This document shows, in pieces, positions 11,123 through 23,454 of a DNA stretch of 64,000 bases; the first letter of the stretch is position 1; each line of letters opens with the position of its first letter. This DNA is from Coccinella septempunctata (lineage: Eukaryota > Arthropoda > Insecta > Coleoptera > Coccinellidae). Under the pieces are notes generated by a model. It was given only the letters and a program-made list of their open reading frames with translations, did no database searches and was not told where the DNA came from. The stretch spans positions 32,322,936-32,386,935 of the forward strand of contig NC_058195.1 in NCBI RefSeq assembly GCF_907165205.1, given 5' to 3'. Both the position numbers and the translations under genes were made by a program.

Positions 11123-12425
11123 TACAGGGTCTTGCAATAGTGCGTTAGGCTTCCATAGTTGCGAAACCAGACGTTTCAGGAATTTAGTTGAGAAGCATTA
11201 CCTTTGTACTTTAAATTCTACATCTCAGGAAATTATTTTCTAATATACACAGGGTGTTCCATGGGCGTAGCCAGGGTTGAGTTTCGGCAGGAGGGGGGGG
11301 GTGAAATGATCTTATTCAGAAAAAATTGCAAAATTTTGACGACACAGTAAAAGCCCTTCAACGATTTCCAGAAGCGATAGAAACATGAATTTGATCATGA
11401 TTTCTTTTAACCCTGAATTTTTTTCCATGATGATGTACACAGTTTAAAACACTACATTTTTTCAGAAGCAACCTTAGGATTATTTTCACTCCTGTGTCCA
11501 GCAGACACGAAAAATGACATTTCAACCAAAAATTTCAGGAATAATGAACATAATAACTAACAGATATTTTAAATGAGTCACACAATGAAACCAAACTGAA
11601 TGACTAATTTTTGAAAAACACTTCCAAAATCATAATTCTTGAAGATCAACATGAAAATGATAATATTTGTCCGAATAACTATCACATACATATGTAGGTA
11701 TTATTGGTAACTTGTGTATTCTACCGATTACAGAGAAATGGATTAACACAATTTTTCTTTGTCTTCTTCAACGCGCGTTGGATTTTATTTTCAATTTTTA
11801 AATAAAATTTTTCGTTCTAATTTCATTTTTCGTGCCTGCTGGACGCAGGAATTAAAATAGCCCTTTTGTTACTTTTGAAAAAAAGTAAGGTTTCAAACTG
11901 TGTATATCGTCATGAAAAAAAATACAGGGTGTTTCATTTGAAAAAATGGAGAAAAAACAATTTGAAATTCTTCATATTTGGACATTGGTAACAGAAACCC
12001 TGTATAAGAGAGGTTGATCATTTAGGAACGATGACTAGGCAAATTCTTAAGTTAAAAGAAATCCTCATCAAATTCATGTTGCTATCGCTTCTTGAAATCG
12101 GTAAAGGGATTTTACCGAACTACTGTTTCGTCGAAATGTTGCAGTTTTTTCTGAATAAGATCCGAACCGTTGGAAAAATATCCCTAATATTTTGCATATG
12201 TTAGAGGTATTGAAGAGCATTGAAAATATGCAAAAATATAGGGGGTGTTCCATTTAAAACATCACTCATTCGTGGAATAATTTTATTTGGGAACACCCTG
12301 TATATTAGAAAATAATTTCCTGAGATGCAGAATTGAAAGTACAAAGGCAATGCTCCTCAACTAAATTCCTCAAACGTCTGGTTTGGCCTCTATGGAAGCC
12401 TAACGCACTATAGCAGGACCCTGTA
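11123..12425. mobile_element. large foldback element with nested inverted ends
   Basis: The outer ends TACAGGGTCTTGCAATAGTG and TATAGCAGGACCCTGTA are inverted, and the match runs about 130 bases inward (through the CTCAGGAAATTATTTTCTAA block). A second pair of ends lies inside: CACAGGGTGTTCC near 11,249 and GGGAACACCCTGTATA near 12,290. Inverted similarity continues between about 11,305-11,420 and 12,045-12,170. A further inverted pair at 11,488-11,520 and 11,821-11,855 carries CCTGYGTCCAGCAGRCACG. No transposase is visible. It reads as a foldback element inserted in another, or as one long palindromic element. Confidence 0.6.
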
Positions 12426-14615
12426 TAATGTATAGTCTATTAGGGACAATATCAGATGAAATTTCGACTGTACCTGTCTATTGATTTCAAAAAACCAATC
12501 ACCCAAATTACATGATGTAATTGATTTTAGTACATTTATCTTAAAACTCAAAATGTCCTCCACCTAGTTCTTGGCAATAATACAGTCACATATAATACTA
12601 TAACACTTTTTTCGAAGTTTCAGTTGATTGTTATTCCACCCCGTATTATGCAGAATACACCAATCATTAATAGTGTTTTGAAATATGTGAGGTTGTTAAA
12701 TAGTTTCAAATATATAGGCAATATAGACAGTTGTGGATTTGCGCACACCACCCTGTAAATTCGAGTTTGTGCTACGAAATCACAACATTGAATTTAAAAG
12801 CGCTGTCCCAGTGTTTCTTGAAATTTTCTAACATAAGTACCTACAAAGAATTTAATTCCATACGTGGTTTCAATCAACTTTAATACATTTCGATATATCC
12901 AAATATGCTAACAAAGGAAATATGGGTAAACTGAAATTAATTCAAGTTTGAAGGCAACAAAACGATTCAGAAATAAGAACGACAGATGGTCAAATAAATT
13001 GACCTTCAATCAAGAAACTGAAAATATGTTGTTATCTCTTGTACGTTATGATTAAATTTCGATGTGATCAATGATGGAGGGAATAATTCGTTAAAAACTC
13101 CCAGTACTGCATGGAAATAGTTTAATTTAAAAAACAATATTTTTCGAAAAATGCAAAAAATGATACGTATTAAAGGAGTTGACTGTATTTTGAGGAGCTG
13201 GTCCTTTTGAACACAATACTGTAGGTTGAATATTATTTATACAAAAATATTTCAACAGTCTAAGGAGGTGAAAATTTGCAATTGAAGGCATACAGGATCT
13301 CCTGACTCACCCTGGGTAAATATGAAAGAAAGATAACCCGAACCCGCAACGTTTGTATCCTCCCGTATTGACCTCTTGACACCTTTGATTCACTTATAGC
13401 TGTTTTCACTAGTATATACTTATGATAATGTTTATAAAACTGTTTTTGTATTTTATTCCGAAATTTAAGTTAGTACGTAACAGTTAATATAGTATTCTAC
13501 TTGTACGTATCCCCAAGACTCGCAATTCACGACTGCCTTCCCTCCATCAGGTTTGTCCCATCTGGATTGTAAGGACTTTTTTATGAATTGGAAGTGGCGG
13601 TAAAGAAGGACAGAGTAATTCAAACATGCCGTGTGTGATATGGAAAGTAGCGAAACATTTCCCTCATGAATTAAGTGAATGAAATATTGGGATCAAATCG
13701 AATTAGCAGGTAACCTTGAAAACTTGATTGTGAAAGAGTAGAGAGAAAAAAACAAGCGAAAAATTTAGGAAATTCAAGCAAACCTAAAAAATTACAATCA
13801 CTTCTAATTTGCATGCCATTGGCCTCAAATAAAATGAAAGAAGTGAAAATTGGACTTCGATGAGTTTAAAAATTTTATTCCTATCAAAGAAAAGGGTTTA
13901 ATAAAAAACCCTATCAATGATCGAAATATTCACAGCATTCGATTTACAGATGTATTTATTTTTGGTGTAAGAAGTCACCATCAAGTGATTCTCAACTAGC
14001 TTCAATTATGGTATCTAATAATAATCAGTTTTTTTCAATTCCTCAGCCGCAAACTCATGCAACATCGTCCGTTTTTCAAATGGAAATATATACCATGTGA
14101 AGACTCGTTGGCGAGCTGACGGAAAATAAAATCATACCATCATCTTTGTTATTTTTCCAATAATGTATTTATATCAGGAGTAATATAAAAGTCGCTCGAA
14201 AAAAAAATTAAATTTATTGTTTTTCAACCAATAACATGAATTGAGACCCTCAGTTGAAAATTGAATATTTTTCTTCAACCCAATACAATTTCTGTTTTTA
14301 AAATGAAAATATACAGCATGCTTGGGCTCGTTGGGAAGCTCCCGAAAAATGAAAGCCCATTATAATATTTGTTTTTTTTTTATTTTTGTAGTTTTCGAAA
14401 AAAAACAATAGAGTTTCTTGGAGAAATCCGTTATTAGTAATCAAAAAAAAAAATATGGTGAGATCTTATTTTCCTTGAGCTTTCCATCGAGCCCACATAG
14501 TATATGTTCCCAGTCAAAAAAGTAGTTGGTTGGGATTTCGGCTGAGGGGTTGAAGAAAAACACTCAATTTTATTGCCAGAAAACTAGAGTAATTAAAAAT
14601 CACTTTATAGGTTTG
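12426..14615. other. no gene identified
   Basis: About 2.2 kb of AT-rich DNA. An isolated mariner-type end (CACCACCCTGTA) is at about 12,746-12,758. No reading frame with a recognisable motif was found. Confidence 0.4.
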
Positions 14616-14626
14616 AGAAGGAATCA

Positions 14627-14703
14627 TATCACGTGGCTTTTTAGATGCAGTTGGAGGGAACTGAGGTCTTTTTCCGTTTCCCTTCACACAATACAGGGAG
14701 GGA
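14627..14703 (+). repeat. copy 1 of an ~80-bp dispersed repeat
   Basis: It contains GGCTTTTTAG, GGGAACTGAGGTCTTTTTCC and TTCACACAATACAGGGA. These blocks recur in the same order and strand at 15,316-15,394, 690 bases away. Confidence 0.6.
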
Positions 14704-15315
14704 TAACGAAACTTGGGATCAGAAATATGGGGCCAATTACTAAGCCAAATTTTAAATTCGGCATATTATTCAAACGTAATCTAGGTAGAAAAAACAGAGG
14801 CGTCTAACTGAATTGCACAATTAGCATGGTAACATGAACAAATGACCCCAGTAACACAACCCTTAGGAACAACGAGGGAACTTTATATGCCATGAATTGG
14901 CGTGGTTAATAGGGGTCAACCCCATTCTAGTGGTCAGTTCAAAAAGAGAAAATGAATTATTATATCTTACTTCTGAAACCACTAATTTTTATGGGGTTTT
15001 CATTATAATTCAATTTTATCAGTTCGTCATCTCGAAAGTCTTTATTTTTCATTCGTGAAACGGAAAAAGAATGAAAGATGTTTTCATTGAAGAACAAAAA
15101 TATTCATTCATGGTATTAACTTTCCAAAGTGAAATTATCTTTTCTATGAATTTCCAGAAGAAAAACTTTCTCGAGAAGTCTCGAAAATTGGCTAGAATTC
15201 GTATACTGGTGAAATTGAAAAAAGACGTTGTTTGAGTGTTGCATTCTTTTTGACGAAAGTGGAAACTATTGTAATATTCGTAATTTCTAGTTATCGTTCA
15301 AGTTATTTTAGAGGG

Positions 15316-15394
15316 AATTCTACCACTTGGCTTTTTAGCCACGTTGGTGGGAACCTAAGTCTTTTTCCGATTCCCTTTACACAATACAGGGACG
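15316..15394 (+). repeat. copy 2 of the ~80-bp dispersed repeat
   Basis: Direct repeat of 14,627-14,703 with scattered differences: GGCTTTTTAG, GGGAACCTAAGTCTTTTTCC, TTTACACAATACAGGGA. The closing ACAGGGA resembles a mariner-type end, so both may be ends of one family. Confidence 0.6.
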
Positions 15395-18222
15395 GAAAAT
15401 GTAGCCAGAAAATGTGAATTTTCATTTATTGAATATTTAGTCAAGAGGTCTACTATTCGCAATACACAAGAAGAGAATAGAAAATTTCAAAGATTCGTTC
15501 TGCTGGTTTTACTGTTCGTTTTTATTCGATTATTTTTGTGTACGATGCAAAATTTCAAATTTACAGTTGAATTGCAAGGCGAACAGCAATTTTGAGCAAT
15601 TTATTAGCAATTTAACTGGGATAAAAATTCGAATTCCCTGAGCGAGTCCAATGTATAGCGTGATGGGGATATTAAGTTTTATGAGAAGATAATTCGCATT
15701 ATCTGGAATGTTTCGACAGCTCAATTTAAAAATTTTGGGCCTCACAGCCAACCGGTTTTTTTTTATTATGTTAGAGGTTCCTGCGAGATATTTGGACGGC
15801 TGCAGTAAAGAAACGGTTCGATATTTTTCGATTCTGTTTTAATATTCGTGTTACGTATAAGAGGAAATACAATCGGGAAACATTTCAACAATTTCGGGTG
15901 TAATTTTTTTTTCGCTGTAGACGTAAAAAAGTTTTGTTCGATTTATAGAAAAATTTTGGCACATATATTCTTCGAAAATTGTGTTTATTCAGAAAATTAC
16001 ATTAAAATGAACCGAAAAGAATAATCACGAACATTGCAGGTTTTCCGCCATTTTGTGAATTTTTTTTCAGAGTTCTTCATCCCTTCTGAATTGAGCAGAT
16101 GGAATAACTACATAGCACCGAATGATGGCTCGGAACGCGAAAACTCAAAGCAATTTAGAGATGTTCAACCCTGTCCAAGCATTCTGAAAGTCTGTAAAAT
16201 CAATTTGACCAGCAGAATCAAGTGCTTCGCAAATATACTGGCAAAATATTGGTAGTCAAATTACTTGTGCAAGATCTCCCAGCCATGAATCCGTGCTGTT
16301 CAATTTTAATATGGTTCTTTACGACTGGAATAGTCTTTTAGACAATACAATTCTATACAGGTCGTAAGCAGCATATATTTCACCATTGGTGTTATATTGT
16401 TGGCCTGTGTTTCTGTACAACCCCTAATTTTTAAGGATTGCGTTGGAGTCTGCGAAGAAAAATAATGATAAAGTACTTATATATCGATTTTTTCAAAATG
16501 AATAATTCCTTACTTGCGTAGGATTTTCTGAATTCAAGTCGTACGTATGTCTGTTTCGTATTAATAATGTATTATTCATTTATTTATTGTAGAACCACAC
16601 ATTACATATTAGCTAGGTCAAATTCAATAGGATCAGTGGTTTACTGTACAATAAGAAGCAAAAAACAGCATTTTAATGAATTTTTTGACATTATGAAACG
16701 CATCCGAGAAAACATCCACACGTTCACTCAAACTGAGAGACTCAAAAGCGGCCTGTGAACAGAGAGTGCTGTCCTGTATTCGTTCTTCGATAAGGGTTGT
16801 TGAATAGGCTTTTATCCCTAACATCGCAACCAGGTACTCTGAAGTTGACTCTTGAAAGCAAGTACGGAGAGTTGCGATATGATTATTGATGATTTTATGG
16901 AGTGTATACAGGAATCCATTACGATCATCCTCGAGTTCGAGGATTTTAAATTTATATCTTAAGTGCTTGTTGTTTCGATCATCAATTTGAGTCTTTTAAA
17001 GGCCAAAAATTTATTCTGTACTCGCTGAATTCTTTTCGTATGAATGTCATATTTCGGAGGGGAGGGGGGTATCTGCCAGTCATAGATTAAATGAACAGAG
17101 AATAGATGGACCACTCGAAAAACAAACTTCAGCGTCATCTGTTTTTACGGTACATGTACTAATTTTCGACGAAACCAAATAAAAAGGGAACCTGTAACGC
17201 TCATTTTCAATTTTCTTGTAATGATCAAGGCAGAATATATTTGGAAATTTCTGAGTGAAACTCAGAGAAAGATTCGAAATAAATTGCTCATTAAGAAATT
17301 GCAGTGAAATAACGAATAATACGAATCTCTATCTGGATTTTTCTCTGATCCGAAGAATCGAAAAAAAAAATCACTTCATAATTGAAAAATTTATTGCATT
17401 GTTCTTCAAACACGGATTCATTTAATAATTGAAATTATCTTTTAAATTCACTTTATTCTAATTACAAAACTTATTCATTAGACAAAAACATTTTTCATAA
17501 ACTACCATAATACCTAATCACAAAAACAATTCAATATTTATACATAATATACGCATATTCTATTGGATAAAAGCAATACATTTTTGAATATCAAACAAGA
17601 AAGTTTATGTATGACATGAAAAAGTTTTAGTAGAGGTTGATATAATGAGGTACCATACAATTCGGCGTATAATACAAGAGCTCAGAGAAGAAACCTCAGT
17701 GAGAAAACCCTGCCTCCTCCATTGTATTGTATTGTAGGGCGATGTTTAATTGTACTTTGGGGAAGTAGCGAACATCGTATGAACTTGTTCAATAAAGGTT
17801 TTAAGGTCTTTTGAATTCAATGTAATGTCGCAAAATTACCTTTTGAATCACGATTTTTGCATCCAACAACACAGCACGACTTCACTCTTGCAGACATTTC
17901 GCTTCGCCTATTGAATAATTTATTAGAAAATTATGTCAATTCGTAAATTGATAGATAATCAAAAATACATCTGTCGGTCTATAGTTAATTGATTAGTCGT
18001 TTGAATATTCGGCGGACATCACGGTCATTCACGAGTGATAACGATCGAAAGCTCATAATACAGTGACACCTAACGATCAAATTTGAAATAATTTTTGTGC
18101 TTAGTGTACCATAACAATTGGTGGCGCCACTTCTCACAGTGATCCATCTATATTTTAATTTAATCTATGCTGCCAGTATCCTTGTTTCAGATTCAGTGTG
18201 GAGATGTATTTGGCCTTACGCA
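15395..18222. other. long stretch without recognisable genes
   Basis: About 2.8 kb upstream of the Y LTR. Only short open frames lacking known motifs were seen; the one at 16,034-16,255 has no domain I can name. A short (TTGTA)n-like run is near 17,722. Confidence 0.4.
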
Positions 18223-18982
18223 TGTAACGTTTGAATTCTCGCGGTGATTTTGATTTGAACGTCGCAGTTCGAACGCATTCAATATTGCGCCGTATGCGCG
18301 AATTTTTTGTTGATTCTCCTTTCCATACTTTTCTTAAACCGTATTCAATCTGAATTTGGTGACTGAGAGAGAAATATCGTAGCGTTGAAGCTTAACGTAA
18401 AGAGCTTTTGAAATTTCTACTCTCGTAATTATTCGAGTTTTTTTTTTGTATAACTTGATTAAAACTCAAGAATTTCTATTGTTTCAGGGTTTTTTATTTT
18501 GTATACCAGTACATTACTGTAAGAACGCTATATCTATATTGTTGGCTGATACTGGGTGGATTAACTGAACCCTGTTCATTCCACTGGTCTACATTATACG
18601 TAAATTTCTATCTGATTGGAGAGAATAAGTACCCCAAGTGGGATCACTTATATATATTATATTTCGTAAATTGTGTAGAATTTGATTGCTACATCAACGC
18701 ACGTAATTAAGATTTAGGCTCAGAGTTAAGTTATAGAGTCAGGTAGTGTAAGATAAGAATGAGGATTAATAAATTTAGGTAGTAAAGATAGGTTGTAAAT
18801 ATAAAAATATAGGGTTAGCTAATTATTAGGTGATCAGGCATTTTAGCCTGGCGCCCCTTATTTCATTTTAAGATTTATTCCTCTTTGAGGGTAAAGAACC
18901 TACCCCTTGTGAGCTAGCTGGTCACCCTTTTGCAAACGGGAATTGTTTTTTCCTCTTCATATTCTTCAATATACCCGTTACA
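18223..18982 (+). mobile_element. 5' LTR of gypsy-type element Y
   Basis: This 760-bp block begins TGTAACG and ends CGTTACA, a perfect 7-bp inverted pair with the TG...CA ends expected of LTRs. It is followed at once by a primer binding site. A TATATATATTATATTT stretch near 18,648 could be the promoter, and TAATAAATTT near 18,769 could serve in polyadenylation. I did not find the matching 3' LTR, because pol and the rest of Y are missing after later insertions. Confidence 0.7.
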
Positions 18983-18986
18983 AATT

Positions 18987-19004
18987 TGGCGCCCAACGTG
19001 GGGC
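18987..19004 (+). promoter_or_regulatory. primer binding site of element Y (tRNA-Lys type)
   Basis: TGGCGCCCAACGTGGGGC lies four bases after the LTR. It is the complement of the 3' end of tRNA-Lys1,2 and matches the 18-base site known from lysine-primed retroelements. It marks the start of minus-strand DNA synthesis. Confidence 0.8.
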
Positions 19005-19323
19005 CCCTTCATTTCAAATTTTTGATTAATTTTCAGAAATTCTGTGAACCTTGGAGTGTTTTTTTCCATTTTTTTCTAATTTTCAAAGAGGGTACATCTT
19101 TGAAGTTGGAATATTTGATTTCATATTTCATTCTATTGAAAAATTGTATAGATTCATTGATTTTAAACATTTTCATAGTTCATAAATTTTATGTCAGATT
19201 TAATACGAATCGTTCGAACTCTGACTCATACGATAGGCGAGATAATTTCTTTTGCTTTTTTTTTTGACGCGCCATACGGTACTGATTTGAGATTTCGTTC
19301 AGTGGTTAGAATTTCATATTAAA

Positions 19324-19917
19324 ATGACTTCTCTCAAATTTTAAATTTATCGACTTTCATCGACTGAACTTAAATATTTACTGGCAATCAGGGGTGTAAC
19401 TGATGTGGGAACTGTTAAGTTGATGAGAGAGACTTTGCGTAATCTTTTGAGATTGGAAAAGAAATTTGATTTTTCATTTGATTATCCATTTTTGTTCGAA
19501 ACAGATAAAGTTGAGTTGAACAAGACACTCGCTGAAATCGATACAATCTTGAATAATTTTGATGGTTCAGATGTTGCTGTTCAGTGGAAGATTGTCACTA
19601 AAATAAATTTCGGTTTGGAAAGATTGAATAGAGCGAAACCAATTACAAATGATGACAATAAAAACAAATCGGCTCTGCTCGTGGATATTCTCTCTAAACA
19701 AACTACCTTGAACAAAAAAATAAAACAGCATAGTCGATAACTTAATAAAACAGCATAGTCGATAACTTTTATTATCGGAAAATGCTTTAGATATCGGTAT
19801 GTCTCAGATTGTTATTTCTAGTAGCAATTCGGAAATTACTTCATCCGATTCGGAAGCTGATTGCGATATTGCAGTTGGTAATGCCTCACATTCCTCTGCT
19901 GTGCCTAATTCACCCAA
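19324..19917 (+). pseudogene. N-terminal part of Y gag, interrupted by element T
   Basis: An ATG at 19,324 opens the frame, but a TAA at 19,342 interrupts it after six codons. The frame then continues with YRLSSTELKYLLAIRGVTD, the short helical start seen in many insect gypsy-type Gag proteins. A 25-bp tandem duplication (about 19,720-19,769; AACAGCATAGTCGATAAC occurs twice) adds a frameshift and a stop. The frame resumes with a Ser/Asp-rich linker (SSSNSEITSSDSEADCD) and reaches PNSPN at 19,917. The missing middle of Gag resumes at 25,650, beyond T. Gag would coat the RNA in particles; this copy is dead. Confidence 0.65.
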
Positions 19918-20667
19918 CCCACATAGCATGGTATATTTGTCAAATATTTATGAAATATTTGTACGCAAGGTTTTGAATATTTAATAAATCTTTCGTTGAA
20001 ATATTCATGAAATAAAGTTATGTCCGACTTTTTCTCACATTGAAATATTTCATATAGATTTTTGAAATATTTTCTACAACATTATGTGAAATCTCTCCTA
20101 AAGATCATAGTAATATTACATGGAATATTTACGCAAGATTTCTTCTAATTGAAAGAAATGTTTCATGAAATCTTCAGAAGAGGTTTTCGAAATCTTCCAA
20201 CGAGGGGCTCTGAAATGTTACGAAATATATTTCTGCGATGTTTGTGTGAAGTTGCTGGAATCTTTCTAGAAATATTTTTGTAAGATTTATATGCAATAAT
20301 AGTAAATATTTCCATAAAAATTTGGGAAATGTTTTGAATTATATTAAGCGTTATCTGCATTTCTGCAATAATATGCAAAAAAATATCTTGCGAATTCTCT
20401 GAACAACATTTCGCCAGGGTAGCTGAATAACTTCATAAAATTCATGTTCCCGAAGAATTGAGCAATACTTTGAACACATATCTTCAAAGTAATACCAAAT
20501 TTTTGAGAATTTGTATTTTATGAAGTCCCTTGCTAAATATTGTTCAAAGATCTCGTAAGATATTTTTTTGAGGAACATTATATTTATATATATATAAGGT
20601 TTTCCTGAAATAGTATACCAAGGTTATATTTGTATTGAATAGAACAAAATCAGTCAAAAGAATTTAT

Positions 20668-22729
20668 TCATTTTCCATTAACTACATTAAAATATGTATC
20701 AATGAAACCTTTATCTTCGTCATCAGGATCTGCAGATAATTGAAACGGAAATTGTCGTTGGGTACTGGCATTCCTGGAATAAATATATTTTTATGATTTT
20801 TCAGAAACAGAAAGTTTCATATTTTGTCAATTCAGGGTGATGAAAGTTCTTCTATGAAGAATTGTGCAAAATTGGAGGAAAAATAATAAATATGTACTTT
20901 TCAGAAAATTAATTCAGCAGCAGTAAATACGGGGTCTTTATTAAAGATTGTTGCTTAGAATTTGGCTTCGAATGATGCTCCTTACTAGAGGGGTTTGAAC
21001 TGAATAACATCATAGAATTTCGAAATTGACGCCAACTGATGTAAAAATTATTTATAAAGCACCTGTCAGTACAAGATGATACTACATTGGTGGTATGGAA
21101 TATTTATAGTACTGAAAAGATACACTTTACTGAAATATATTTTCTTCAACTTGTCAAATTCCTGATCGGTGTGATTTTTGCTATTAGAACAAATGATGGT
21201 AACAGAAGATTATATAGTGCAAGTCTCTAACTTTGAACAAATTCAGTATACCGAAGGCAGTTTTTTTTGTAAATATGCCCGGACAGAGCGATCAGAGGTT
21301 TAAGTTGCGCACAATTGTGATTTTTTTATGACTACTCTAAAGTTACACATACGCATCCAAATATTAAGTTTTTATTTAATATTCTTTTGTTCGATCTTTC
21401 AACAAACGTTGTGACCCACAGAATGACAAACTAATGAATATTCTCGTTAATCTTCGCTGCTACTCTCATTAATCATTTTTATTCAACTTTTTATTTGACA
21501 GAAAATGATTATCAAGAACCTCGTGACATTCAATTTTTGAAATAACCGAGTTATTTCTTCGAGTTGAATCAGATTCCCTCGTTTTCGAATTAGTCGATGT
21601 TTGTTGAATATCTTTTCAACGACAAGAAATAAGACTTTGATATTTGGTACATTCAGAAATGGACATAAAAAATCGAGAGGATAACCACTATGTGAAAAAT
21701 GTATTATACATTGATTTCGGAAATCAAGATGATTTCGACGATGATTTCGGTATTTCGAATGATGATTTCGGGATTTCGAATGATGATTTCGGTCTTCAAA
21801 AGTACATCGATTTCGGAAGTGGTTACCCCCTCGGAAAAAATCAAAAAAATTTCGATAATGTATCAAATTACAGTATCATATTCCTTTACTTAAGAAAGCG
21901 CCATTTAAAAATACTAATTCAACCTGTGCTAGTATATTTACAACAAAAAAACTGCCTTTTTTCACAGAATTTGTTTGAAGTTAGACTCTCACACTCTATA
22001 AAGTGAAGTCATTATTCACAAAACAATAAAAGCCCTAAAAAAATTCACATCACGAGAACAATTTTAGTGCAGATTCTATTTTGAAAGCAACTTGCACAGC
22101 AAGTAGTCGTGAAAAGAACCACAAAATTCATTCTATTCTGAGGGTGAACTGAAGAAAAGCAGAAAATCTCAGGATATGAAAAAATTATAAAACTCACTTT
22201 TTATTCCGTCCACCATCTGAATTCATCCAACCATATCCGTATGGGTAACACTGAATTATTTCGGCATCTATCGCTTCTTCATATTTTGTCCTTACACCAA
22301 AAGCTACTGCAAAACATTCAAAGTATGAAGTATGATACCAACTTCAATCAAATGATATAATTTGCATAAAAGGGTAAACAAATAACAAAAAATAAAAATA
22401 CGAGTAGAAATCCGTAAAACATGGAATTCATTAGCTCCCAATCACATGTTAAACTAGATATTATAAAAAGAATAAAGATTAATTCGAAAATTCCATTGAA
22501 TAGATTCAACCTCTCGTTTAACCTGGTTGTGGTAAGGTAGGACCTAGGGTGAAACAGTTGAATTGTGCTGAAAAATAATAAAAATGAACATATACAAATA
22601 TTTCTGTGACATTATAGCACAAATGGATAGATTTAATAACACGTGCTAGTAGATTGAAAACGTTAAAGAGGAAATAAGTTACTTACCAAGAATCAAGTGG
22701 TAATCAAACTGGAATTTATTTCGTTCCAT
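20668..22729 (-). CDS. four-exon gene inside element T, 100-residue protein of unknown function
   Basis: Exons on the minus strand are 22,729-22,687, 22,567-22,523, 22,306-22,198 and 20,773-20,668 (43+45+109+106 = 303 bases, 100 codons plus stop). Splice sites are consensus-like: G|GTAAGT, TATTTTTCAG|, CCAG|GTTAAA, AATGTTTTGCAG|, AAAA|GTGAGT, TTTATTCCAG|. Every junction keeps phase (G|CA Ala, G|TA Val, AA|G Lys), and an AATAAA overlaps the TGA stop. The protein starts MERNKFQFDYHLIL. It has an aromatic-rich centre (CYPYGYGWMNSDGGRN) and an acidic tail (SADPDDEDKGFIDTYFN). I recognise no domain, signal peptide or membrane segment. It may be a T-encoded accessory protein or a captured host gene. 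The ~1.4-kb last intron contains a DDFG-coding simple repeat. Confidence 0.6.
21690..21830 (+). repeat. short tandem repeat (GATGATTTCGG-type)
   Basis: Imperfect repeats of AATGATGATTTCGGGATTTCG lie in the last intron of the minus-strand gene. They produce artificial open frames (DDFGISN repeats) on both strands. Confidence 0.6.
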
Positions 22730-22914
22730 ATCAATACACACTTTAGTTTCACACAAACACACAAAACGATCGAGACAACGCGCAAACGACAAAATCAAAA
22801 TGGCACCAATGAATGCTTCCTTGTTCGGCTTGCGCTTCTTCTAATGAAACCCAAATCTCACGTACTGCCGTTTCTCGTTTCTGCACTAAGCAGGTGGCTA
22901 GAGTGGCTAGTGAT

Positions 22915-23454
22915 CAGCGTTGCCGGGTCCAGAAATTTTATTCCCCAGTATACGGTATCCAGAGTAGAGTAAATCTTTACTATGTTGAATTACCTAGATT
23001 CTTGATTTTCATTTTTATCAAGCCTTGTGAAAAACGGATAGAGATATAGAGAATATCGACTTCTGAAAGTAGTACTTGTTAAGTTCATTTGTATCCAAGG
23101 AATAAAATTATTTATTTTAAGTCAGTTCCTAAGACAATATGATTAAAAATAATTCATCTACTTCACAAATTATTTATTAGGTACTTATAATGATTGAATG
23201 CCGGTTATACAGTTACAGATAAAAGCTGAATCCAACGTTGAACCCAATTCAACTGACTGCCTGACAATGACAAAATAGAACTGAACTGTCCAAAATTACA
23301 ATGGATTCAACTTTGAACTAGGTTTGAACCTGAACTGTAGAATGTAAAACCGTGGCTTAGAGTAATTGAAGATAGTGTAATATATGAAATAGAACAGATT
23401 TCTGGACATCGGAAAATAAATCTTAGGAAAATTTCTCCAACCTGGCATCGCTGC
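22915..23454. mobile_element. possible 540-bp MITE with CAGCG termini
   Basis: The left end CAGCGTTGCCGGGTCCAGAA and the inverted right end CAGCGATGCCAGGTTGGAGA share most positions, and both continue AAATTTT. Flanks show TGAT on both sides, but with a one-base offset on the right, so the target duplication is uncertain. It lies just upstream of the spliced gene's first exon. No coding content was seen. Confidence 0.4.

Noticed and set aside
21644..22006. Open frame with DDFG repeats
   Set aside because: It is a short simple repeat inside an intron of the minus-strand gene, open in several frames at once.
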